From the NCBI GenBank assembly GCA_964639525.1, contig CAZXDS010000220.1:1-5323 (forward strand): a stretch of 5,323 bases of DNA. The letters are read 5' to 3'. Source of the stretch: CAZXDS01 sp964639525. GTDB taxonomy: Bacteria > Bacteroidota > Ignavibacteria > Ignavibacteriales > Melioribacteraceae. Below, one piece after another: positions 1 through 5,313 of the stretch (its first letter is position 1; the number at the start of each line of letters is the position of its first letter). Position numbers and translations under genes: made by a program. The notes beneath the pieces are model-generated. The model saw only the letters and a program-made list of their open reading frames with translations, ran no database searches and was not told where the DNA came from.

Positions 1-124
1 TCCAATCAGATGTCAGATTATATTCTTTTTGATACAACAAAGTATCACCGCGTTTCCAGCCAAGTTTATAGAGTTCTTCTATAATTTTCAAATCTGTATC
101 CGTTGCTTCGTTAATTTTCGCCAT
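1..124 (-). CDS. N-terminal fragment of a protein, possibly a type I restriction R subunit
   Basis: The gene starts at the ATG complementary to 122-124 and runs off the left edge after 41 codons. The visible protein begins MAKINEATDTDLKIIEELYK, followed by LGWKRGDTLLYQKEYNLTSDW. The pattern of an early NEA, a helix ending in L-G-W, and then a Q-x-E-Y-x-L-T strand recalls the start of HsdR-type N-terminal nuclease domains of type I restriction R subunits. The diagnostic nuclease residues would lie outside the window, so the product name is only a guess. No ATG, GTG or TTG was found in frame in the bases just upstream, which supports this start. Only a weak GAGA precedes it as a ribosome-binding site. 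It lies in the same direction as the kinase gene but about 360 bp downstream of it, beyond a palindromic repeat, so it is probably a separate transcription unit. Confidence 0.55.
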   Translation of the reverse strand, partial: MAKINEATDTDLKIIEELYKLGWKRGDTLLYQKEYNLTSDW

Positions 125-483
125 AAATTTATTCTCATTAAGTAGCTTTACTATATCTGTTATGCCAGCTAAATATAAAAAAGAAAAATTTTGTTTTTCT
201 TTCTTAATTATAAAAAAAATACCGGCTGTTGTTTAATTCACTAAACCTACAAATAATTTATTTAACATTAAAATTTACTAATCAAGCCCATCGGCATTTA
301 ACTTATTTTTTCATATGTTTATATTTCAAATTACTATTGTCATTCCGTCATGCTTTTAGACGGAATCCCCGTACATTGTTTGAGATTCCGGCTATTCACA
401 GAATGCTGCGCAAAAGATTGCCGGAATGACAGCCTTTCTATAATCATTCCTTTGTGTGTTTAAATCAATCATGAATGTTTCAT
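125..483. other. Intergenic region with a candidate minus-strand promoter and a palindromic repeat
   Basis: No convincing gene is seen here. The left part (125-337) is very AT-rich. It contains a perfect TATAAT on the minus strand at 207-212, suitably placed to drive the partial gene at the left edge with a leader of roughly 75-80 nt, but no good -35 box lies upstream. An A/T-rich inverted repeat (180-188 with 194-202, 9 bp) lies in that leader. The right part holds the REP-like element described separately, then about 50 bp without structure before the stop of the kinase gene. A short plus-strand reading frame at 229-429 runs through the palindrome and looks non-coding. Confidence 0.6.
338..431. 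repeat. REP-like compound palindromic element
   Basis: The outer arms TGTCATTCCG (338-347) and CGGAATGACA (422-431) are perfect inverted repeats. Two further hairpins are nested within. ATTCCGTC (342-349) pairs with GACGGAAT (359-366) across a 9-nt loop, and ATTCCGGC (385-392) pairs with GCCGGAAT (420-427). The outer pairing and the nested hairpins use overlapping bases and are therefore alternatives. This layout, built on GTCATTCCG/CGGAATGAC arms in a gene-free stretch, is typical of dispersed REP-like elements that are mobilised in trans by REP-associated tyrosine (Y1) transposases. No transposase is present here. The element sits about 50 bp past the kinase stop and may slow RNA decay or transcription, but no T-run follows it on the minus strand. 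Confidence 0.75.
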
Positions 484-1929
484 CTATTTTATAGATGAAG
501 AAATTATTTCCTGCTCGCGGTGGTGAAGTTCAATTATAATATTTCCATTTTTTCGCAGATGCTCTGCCAAAGATTCCGCACAGTAAACCGAGCGGTGCTG
601 CCCGCCGGTACAGCCGAAATTTACCATCAGGTGATTGAATTTTCTTCTTGTGTAAACTTCCACAGAGTTATCAATGATTGCATAAACATTTTTCAAAAAT
701 TCATCAACGTTGCTCTTTTCGAGAAGAAATTTTTTAACTTTTTTGTCCATGCCGGTTAAAGCCTTGTATTCATCGTATCTTCCGGGATTATGAATTGCGC
801 GGCAATCGAAAACAAATCCGCCTCCGTTACCCGAGTAATCTTCAGGGAGCCCATTTTTATAAGCAAAACTTGTAATTTGAACAGTTAGTTTTTCGGTTTC
901 CGGTTTGTGTCCGTACTTTTTCAACTTATCGGATTTAACTAGTAACTTTAAAACCGTGAACAACTCGGGCAAATCAACATTGAACTTGATGTTGTTTAAC
1001 AGCCATTCCAAATTTTCCAACGCCGGCGGAATGCTTTGCAGAAAATGTTCTTTTTTTTCGTAAAAACCGCGAAAACCATAAGCGCCCATTGCCTGCATAA
1101 TTCTGATTAGAACATAACCCCAAAAATATTTCAAGAATTCAATTTCGTCATAATCAATATAATTGTGAAGCGTTTTAAGATAATGGTCAAGCAATTCACG
1201 TTTTACCGAAAACGGAATATTCGCTTTGGCATCAAACAACAGCGAAGCCAAATCGTATTGTAATGCACCTTTTCTTCCGCCTTGATAATCAATAAAATAA
1301 GGAGTTCCGTTTACAATCATTATATTCCGCGATTGAAAATCGCGATACATAAAATAATCTGTCTCTGCTTTCAACAGAAATGCAGCAAGTTTTTCAAAAT
1401 CATTTTCCAGCAGTTGTTCATCGAAAGGAATTTTTGCAAGTTTCAAAAAGTAGTACTTAAAATAATTCAAATCCCACATCATTGACTGCTTGTCAAACTT
1501 TGCTCGCGGATAACAAACTGAATAATCTAATTCTACTGAACTTTTGACTTGGAATTTCGGCAATTCCTCAATTACGGCTTTGTATAATTTCTTAATTTTA
1601 TTCGGAAAATTTTCGATCTTTCTTTCATCTGACAATAGCTTGAAAAGCGTTGTATCGCCCAAATCTTCTTCAAGATAAATATTCTCGGAAATTTCCTCCG
1701 CCAAAATTCTTGGTACAGATAACTTTTGTTTGACAAATTCTTTTGTAAATGATAAAAATGCAATATTCTCTTTTAAGTCCGAGTTATAAACACCGATTGC
1801 GGATTTTTTTCCACCGGTAATTCTGTAGTATTCCCTGTAAGAGCCGGATTGCGGAAGTTTAACAATATCTTCTTTTGGTTCTCCGGACCATTTTTCAAAA
1901 AGCAATGATAACTTATTTTCCGTATTCAT
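484..1929 (-). CDS. AmgK-like phosphotransferase fused to a RapZ C-terminal domain
   Basis: This is a 481-residue cytoplasmic protein with two domains. Residues 1 to about 315 form an aminoglycoside-phosphotransferase-like kinase of the AmgK type (COG3178-like). It has a nucleotide loop SGSYREYYRI (28-37), EEDLGDTTL (87-95), a catalytic loop YRDFQSRN (195-202, Asp197 as likely base, Asn202) and a metal-binding IDYQGGR (213-219, Asp214), followed by YDLASLLFDA. AmgK phosphorylates the anomeric position of MurNAc/GlcNAc in cell-wall recycling, so a sugar substrate is likely but not shown. Residues about 347-481 match the RapZ C-terminal domain: SFAYKNGLP (354-362), FDCRAIHNPG (374-383), LTGMD (391-395) and GCTGGQHRS (439-447). 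In RapZ this domain senses glucosamine-6-phosphate. RapZ's own N-terminal P-loop domain is absent. The usual AmgK partner MurU is not in the window. The start at 1929 has no clear Shine-Dalgarno, and the gene lies 112 bp after its upstream neighbour. The domain assignment is secure; the reaction is inferred. Confidence 0.9.
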   Translation of the reverse strand: MNTENKLSLLFEKWSGEPKEDIVKLPQSGSYREYYRITGGKKSAIGVYNSDLKENIAFLSFTKEFVKQKLSVPRILAEEISENIYLEEDLGDTTLFKLLSDERKIENFPNKIKKLYKAVIEELPKFQVKSSVELDYSVCYPRAKFDKQSMMWDLNYFKYYFLKLAKIPFDEQLLENDFEKLAAFLLKAETDYFMYRDFQSRNIMIVNGTPYFIDYQGGRKGALQYDLASLLFDAKANIPFSVKRELLDHYLKTLHNYIDYDEIEFLKYFWGYVLIRIMQAMGAYGFRGFYEKKEHFLQSIPPALENLEWLLNNIKFNVDLPELFTVLKLLVKSDKLKKYGHKPETEKLTVQITSFAYKNGLPEDYSGNGGGFVFDCRAIHNPGRYDEYKALTGMDKKVKKFLLEKSNVDEFLKNVYAIIDNSVEVYTRRKFNHLMVNFGCTGGQHRSVYCAESLAEHLRKNGNIIIELHHREQEIISSSIK

Positions 1930-2028
1930 AATTCCAATTGAAGTAAATGTTGATATTTAAAAGTACAAACAAAATTTCCGAAATCTCAAAACATGAATTA
2001 CTTAAACCGGATCAAAATTTCAAAAATT

Positions 2029-2056
2029 ATTATATGGCTCGTTATTTCTGTGTCGG
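2029..2056 (-). promoter_or_regulatory. Candidate promoter for the kinase-RapZ-C gene
   Basis: On the minus strand a perfect TATAAT (2029-2034) lies 16 bp after CCGACA (2051-2056), a 4 of 6 match to TTGACA. The -35 overlaps the end of the upstream coding region. It would give a leader of about 95 nt before the start at 1929, consistent with the 112-bp gap, the longest in the cluster. In such an AT-rich region a TATAAT can occur by chance, so this is tentative. Confidence 0.27.
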
Positions 2057-2677
2057 AGGCATCATTCCATGCCCTGCACCCATTTCAGTAATTTTTATAC
2101 TTTTGGGGATTTCAAATTTACTTGCAGGAATTTTCACATCCGTTTCCACGGAAGTAGCTACCTGATTCATTTCAATACCCATCATTTTTACTTCTACTTT
2201 TAAAGGAATTGAGTCCCAAACCCACAATTTGGTACCTGCTTTTTTAATCTCCCAAACATCACATTTCTTGCCCAATACAGTTCCGGTTCCTGTTTTTTCA
2301 GCACCCATATTCTGCATCATTGTTTCGCCGACATTCTTCAAATCCGTTCCTTTAGGAAACATAGAATATAACGGAGTTTTCATTTTAACAGCAGAACCTT
2401 TTTCCCAATCAACAACATAAGTGTCTTTACCGTCAAGAATTGTCAGCGTATTTTTTTTCTGCTTCATTCCCATCATTTCAATTGACATATCGGCAAATTT
2501 TGCTTCCTTCATTCCGTAATTGTCAAAAAACATTGTTTGTGTGCCTTTTGTCGCACCGCTAAGTTTGTATTCAACTTTACCTGACTTAAAATCGTATCTT
2601 TTAAAATCCTGTGCAGATAATGCTGCTGAAATAAAAACCAAAACAAGTAAAGTAATTGTAAGTTTCGACTGTCTCAT
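2042..2677 (-). CDS. Exported methionine-rich protein, DUF4412-like
   Basis: This is a 211-residue protein of unknown function. The N-terminus has a basic start (MRQSK), a hydrophobic core (about 6-20) and a likely signal peptidase I site after Ala22 (LSA-QDF), so it should be exported, probably to the periplasm. The mature part looks like the beta-rich DUF4412-type families of Bacteroidota: FKSGKVEYKLSG (30-41), FFDNYGMKEA (50-59), TVLGKKCDVWEI (133-144), LWVWDSIPLKVE (151-162) and VKIPASKFEIP (181-191). Methionine is strikingly frequent: 17 of 189 mature residues, clustered as EMMGMK (67-72), KMMGIEM (164-170) and EMGAGHGMMPP (198-208). One cysteine (Cys139) is present, so no internal disulfide is possible. 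It follows the DUF1684 lipoprotein gene by 60 bp. The start is fixed by a good GGAG. The family name is by resemblance only; the presence of a gene and its export are well supported. Confidence 0.85.
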   Translation of the reverse strand: MRQSKLTITLLVLVFISAALSAQDFKRYDFKSGKVEYKLSGATKGTQTMFFDNYGMKEAKFADMSIEMMGMKQKKNTLTILDGKDTYVVDWEKGSAVKMKTPLYSMFPKGTDLKNVGETMMQNMGAEKTGTGTVLGKKCDVWEIKKAGTKLWVWDSIPLKVEVKMMGIEMNQVATSVETDVKIPASKFEIPKSIKITEMGAGHGMMPPTQK

Positions 2678-2682
2678 TAGTT

Positions 2683-2686
2683 CTCC
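2683..2686 (-). promoter_or_regulatory. Ribosome-binding site of the methionine-rich protein gene
   Basis: On the minus strand GGAG lies 5 nt before the ATG at 2677. It is the clearest Shine-Dalgarno on the minus strand of this window and fixes the start of the 211-residue protein. Confidence 0.7.
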
Positions 2687-2737
2687 ATATATTGAAAGTG
2701 AATTTTATTAATAATTGAAATTTAAATAAAAAATATT

Positions 2738-3649
2738 TTAATGCACTGCCTCGTCATATTTTTTTTCGCCGGCAGTGATTTTTAATTTAAGATAGTTTGA
2801 TTTCGGCGGAAGCGGACAAGTTGCAAATTTTGTAAAATTACACGGCGGATTAAATGCCTTGTTAAAATCAAGTTCAACCTTTCCGGTTGCATCCGGTTTT
2901 TTTGCGTAAAGAAATCTTCCGGCTCCGTAAGTTTCAACACCGCTTGTTTCATCTGCAAAAATTATAAACAGTTCATCGCCTTCAGCAATGGGATCGAGCG
3001 TAAACGTTTTTTTATCTTTTATAAATTGAAGTGAATAATATGCCGTATCAATATCCGATGTTCCAATAACGGAAGGAACAATTATTTCTTTAGGCGGATT
3101 GTAAGGGACTACTTTTGCGATAATATTCCATGATGAATCAACAGGAAACCGTTCAACTCCTTTGAATTCAGATATTAACGGATTCGAATAATCTTTTAAT
3201 CTTATTCCATAGCGGTTACCACGCTTTATTAAATACCAGTTGTAACTTCCGTATGTGAGTATTGTCTGCTTGCCGTTTAAGTCATCGGTCATTTTTAATT
3301 GTGAAACACCTCTGCCATTATTTGCGACTGTAATTCCGCCGTTGATTTCCACAACAACAGAATCAGAATCAAGGATAAACTTTCCTGTATAATCCGGCAC
3401 GGAACCAAGTGGAAAAACAATGTCATTTCCTTTTGCGGTTCCGAAAGTATTTTCTCCGGATTTTAGCCAATACAAACCAACTAAACTCAGCCAACTGTTT
3501 TCTTTTTTAAGATTTGAAATTCTTTTCTGATGCCATTTGTTTACGGATGCAATATATTCATCAGTGCCTTTGTCTTTCGGTTTGTTGCTGCACCCGAATA
3601 ACAGAATGGATAAAGTGAAGATGGAGAACAATACTATTTTATTTTTCAT
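2738..3649 (-). CDS. DUF1684-family lipoprotein
   Basis: This is a 303-residue protein. A short basic N-terminus and a hydrophobic stretch end in a lipobox, LFGC (17-20), so Cys20 is probably lipidated and the mature protein anchored in the outer or inner membrane facing the periplasm. The rest is recognisable as DUF1684 by three blocks: W-L-S-L-V-G-L-Y-W-L followed by G-x-N-x-F-G (53-70), FADETSGVETYGAGRFLYA (231-249), and a C-terminal block from Asp261 to Asn285 with NPPCNFTKFATCPLPP (267-282). The two cysteines in the last block (270, 278) are typical of the family, whose biochemical role I do not know. Length is normal and the gene looks intact. It starts 26 bp after the corrected stop of the Memo-like gene and 60 bp before the methionine-rich gene, all on one strand, which suggests co-transcription. 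AAGG 6 nt upstream supports the start. Confidence 0.92.
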   Translation of the reverse strand: MKNKIVLFSIFTLSILLFGCSNKPKDKGTDEYIASVNKWHQKRISNLKKENSWLSLVGLYWLKSGENTFGTAKGNDIVFPLGSVPDYTGKFILDSDSVVVEINGGITVANNGRGVSQLKMTDDLNGKQTILTYGSYNWYLIKRGNRYGIRLKDYSNPLISEFKGVERFPVDSSWNIIAKVVPYNPPKEIIVPSVIGTSDIDTAYYSLQFIKDKKTFTLDPIAEGDELFIIFADETSGVETYGAGRFLYAKKPDATGKVELDFNKAFNPPCNFTKFATCPLPPKSNYLKLKITAGEKKYDEAVH

Positions 3650-3655
3650 TGCTTG

Positions 3656-3659
3656 CCTT
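3656..3659 (-). promoter_or_regulatory. Ribosome-binding site of the DUF1684 lipoprotein gene
   Basis: On the minus strand AAGG lies 6 nt before the ATG at 3649, within the 26-bp gap after the corrected end of the Memo-like gene. It is a moderate match and supports the chosen start. Confidence 0.5.
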
Positions 3660-3675
3660 TTAATGACTTAAAAAT

Positions 3676-4877
3676 TTACGGCTTAATATAAAATCCGGCG
3701 GATAAAAATCCAACCCAATGTTTATAAGAAGCGGGAGCAGTTGTTCCCAAATGTGTCCCTTTTATCGGAAGAACGCCCTCTGTCTTTGTATCGGAANNNN
3801 NNNNNNNNNNNNNNNNNNNNNNNNNNNNNNNNNNNNNNNNNNNNNNNNNNNNNNNNNNNNNNNNNNNNNNNNNNNNNNNNNNNNNNNNNNNNNNNNTATC
3901 GGAAGAACGCCCTCTGTCTTTGTATCGGAATATTTGAATAATTGCCCTTCAAGTTTACTTCCGTTTAATTTATGAACAATCTTATTAGCTGCCGTAAGTC
4001 CGAAAATTATCGGATAACGTCCGCACCAAAGCGGGATAACCTTTTCGTTGTCTTTTGATTTCCAAATTTGATGACTCAACTTGTTAATATCCGCTGTTGT
4101 TATTTCGCAATTAAAATGGCTTTCTGCAATTTCTCTATCCCTATGGGTCGCTTCCTTGTGCGCTTTTTTATCAAGTCCGTATGGGGAGTTGTTAAAATCC
4201 TCTCCATAATGATTAGCATCTGAAGAAATTAAAAAGAAAATATCTTTTCCTAATGTTAGATTATTCTTGATAATATATTCCTCAACAATTTTTGCAAAAT
4301 TTCCGCTAACCTTGTCCACTCTTCCATAGGGCATTTCCGTTACCATAACGGGAGTAATTTTGATATCCCGATTGTAATACTGAAGAAAAGGAATCATTGC
4401 CTCAATTGAATGCTCAATTTTCTGCGCCTTATTACTTACGATAAATTCATCTTCCGGCAAATTGGCTTTTAAAATATTTCTTAACGGTGAAATATCAACG
4501 TTGCCGTACGGACCTTTCCATTTATCAAATTCATCAAATATTAAAATATTTTTGGGGTCATTCATCGCTTTGCGAACGGTTCCGTGAGTAACGCCGAAGA
4601 TAATTATTTCCTTTGCGTGAATTAGTTTAAATAACGGATAGTAAATTCTGCCGGCGTATAAATAATCATCGTGCGGTGAGATTGCTGCAATTAAGTTTTC
4701 CGACGAAAAAGATTTATCACCCGAAGCATTTTTATGTAAAAATGAAATAACGCTGTCCATTTCTGCGGCTGTCCAGCAAAAACCCACATTATCTCTTATC
4801 GGACGAATGTTTTGTGCGTTTGTCTTTTCCATATTCGCAATAGCAATCAATACTATAAATAAAATTATTGTTTTCAT
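3676..4877 (-). CDS. Exported Memo-like (AmmeMemoRadiSam system protein B family) protein, interrupted by an assembly gap
   Basis: This is a Memo/LigB-fold protein. Residues that match the metal-site positions of human MEMO1 are all visible: His69 in SPHDDYLYAG, His98 in GVTHGT, His223 in SSDANHYGEDF and Cys285 in LWCGRYPI. The N-terminus (MKTIILFIVLIAIANMEKTNAQN) is a likely signal peptide, cut after Ala21, which is unusual because Memo proteins are normally cytoplasmic. The reading frame meets a 100-N gap at residue 327 and, read literally, ends out of frame at 3762. Both gap flanks carry the same 34 bases. Merging them gives K-G-T-H-L-G-T-T-A-P-A-S-Y-K, then HWVGFLSAGFYIKP and a TAA at 3676-3678, for a total of 355 residues. 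The W-V-G-x-x-S ending suits the family. AAGG lies 7 nt before the ATG (4884-4887). It heads the gene cluster; neither AMMECR1 nor radical-SAM partner genes are in the window. The substrate is unknown. Confidence 0.88.
3763..3796 (+). repeat. 34-bp direct duplicate, left copy (contig overlap)
   Basis: These 34 bases end exactly at the N-gap and are identical to 3897-3930, which begin exactly after it. They are coding sequence of the Memo-like gene. The unit itself begins and ends with TATCGGAA. The exact abutment on the Ns marks this as unmerged overlapping contig ends, not a biological repeat. Confidence 0.9.
3797..3896. other. Assembly gap of exactly 100 Ns
   Basis: There are exactly 100 undetermined bases, the conventional filler for a gap of unknown size. 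The flanking 34-bp duplication and the restored reading frame after merging indicate that no sequence is missing and that the true locus is 134 bases shorter than shown. Confidence 0.95.
3897..3930 (+). repeat. 34-bp direct duplicate, right copy (contig overlap)
   Basis: This is identical to 3763-3796 and starts directly after the last N. On the minus strand it encodes Y-S-D-T-K-T-E-G-V-L-P-I of the Memo-like protein, and this is the copy that is in frame with the rest of the gene. Confidence 0.9.
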
Positions 4878-4896
4878 TTTGAACCTTAAAATATAG

Positions 4897-4926
4897 GTAT
4901 TACAAATTTTGTTATGAAACAGCCAA
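4897..4926 (-). promoter_or_regulatory. Candidate promoter for the Memo-like gene cluster
   Basis: On the minus strand TTGGCT (4921-4926) is followed after 18 bp by TAATAC (4897-4902), about 20 nt before the ATG at 4877. Both are partial sigma-70 matches. The position is right for the first gene of the cluster, but the match is weak and other A/T-rich boxes lie nearby. Confidence 0.22.
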
Positions 4927-5047
4927 AACTAAAAATATAAAAAAATGATTATCAAAAACATGGTCATTCTATCGGCGTCGCTTTTCACCCGTCCGCCACG
5001 AACTACAATGTTGGATAAAAAACTACTGCCTAAAATTGTTAAAAATT

Positions 5048-5217
5048 ATGTAACAGCACTATTGTCAAACTACGCACAGCGTTCTGCGAACAATTTTACA
5101 CGAACAACGAAAACACCAGAAAACCTGCCCGGCGTAGTCCTGATGCTTTTTCGGGACGAAGAACGGAAGTCGCACTCCCGACTTGTCGGGACGGTCGGGA
5201 GCAAAAGCTGGTTATGT
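5048..5217. repeat. Structured intergenic repeat with imperfect terminal inverted repeats
   Basis: The element is bounded by ATGTAACAGC (5048-5057) and GCTGGTTATGT (5207-5217), which pair as TAAC-AGC with GCT-GTTA plus one unpaired G. Inside are a stem of GTCCTGA (5137-5143) with TCGGGAC (5151-5157, one G-T wobble) and a stem of CTCCCGAC (5175-5182) with GTCGGGAG (5194-5201). CCCGAC can alternatively pair with GTCGGG at 5185-5190. GC content from about 5120 to 5200 is clearly higher than in the surroundings. Such compound hairpins point to a dispersed non-coding repeat (REP/MITE-like). The limits are my estimate; the hairpins themselves are exact. Confidence 0.5.
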
Positions 5218-5245
5218 GTTTAATGATAAATTGACTCCAAAATTA

Positions 5246-5276
5246 TTGACTTTAAAAAATATTTTATCCATATTTG
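5246..5276 (+). promoter_or_regulatory. Candidate promoter for the right-edge gene
   Basis: TTGACT (5246-5251), a 5 of 6 match to the -35 consensus, is followed after 17 bp by CATATT (5269-5274). The same spot also reads CATATTTG (5269-5276), one base from the Bacteroidota -7 box TAnnTTTG, with TTG 20 bp upstream acting as the -33 element. Both readings place a transcription start some 25-35 nt before the ATG at 5314. Confidence 0.4.
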
Positions 5277-5302
5277 TATTGCTAATGTCATTACATATAT
5301 TC

Positions 5303-5307
5303 AGAGG
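5303..5307 (+). promoter_or_regulatory. Ribosome-binding site of the right-edge gene
   Basis: AGAGG lies 6 nt before the ATG at 5314, a good Shine-Dalgarno and spacing. It is the main evidence that a gene begins there. Confidence 0.6.
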
Positions 5308-5313
5308 TTTATT

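Larger units (their letters stand above)
4878..5313. other. Divergent intergenic region
   Basis: This stretch separates the minus-strand cluster from a plus-strand gene and holds candidate promoters at both edges and a structured repeat in the middle. A 92-codon plus-strand frame at 4945-5223 runs across the repeat's hairpins. It has a composition unlike the neighbouring proteins and no ribosome-binding site or recognisable motif, so I do not call it a gene. Confidence 0.6.

Noticed and set aside
180..202. Inverted repeat AAAGAAAAA / TTTTTCTTT as a terminator
   Set aside because: The stem has only one G-C pair, no suitably oriented gene ends nearby, and the surrounding region is A/T-rich enough to produce it by chance.
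229..429. 66-codon plus-strand reading frame
   Set aside because: Its second half is the REP-like palindrome, and there is no Shine-Dalgarno or family resemblance.
338..431. REP-like palindrome as an intrinsic terminator of the kinase gene
   Set aside because: No T-run follows either stem on the minus strand.
484..1929. Antibiotic-resistance aminoglycoside phosphotransferase
   Set aside because: The motifs match AmgK-type sugar kinases more closely, and the RapZ C-terminal domain points to metabolism.
520..2711. Several 63-79 codon frames overlapping the kinase and Met-rich genes (520-759, 1282-1485, 1572-1763, 1947-2165, 2229-2420, 2520-2711)
   Set aside because: They lie opposite or out of frame with well-supported genes, and their composition reflects those genes.
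3763..3930. 34-bp direct repeats flanking a gap as a CRISPR unit, attachment site or insertion duplication
   Set aside because: Both copies abut the Ns exactly, lie inside one coding frame, and disappear on merging, which fits an assembly artefact.
4945..5223. 92-codon plus-strand reading frame
   Set aside because: It runs through the hairpins of a structured repeat, has no ribosome-binding site, and shows no protein-like motif.
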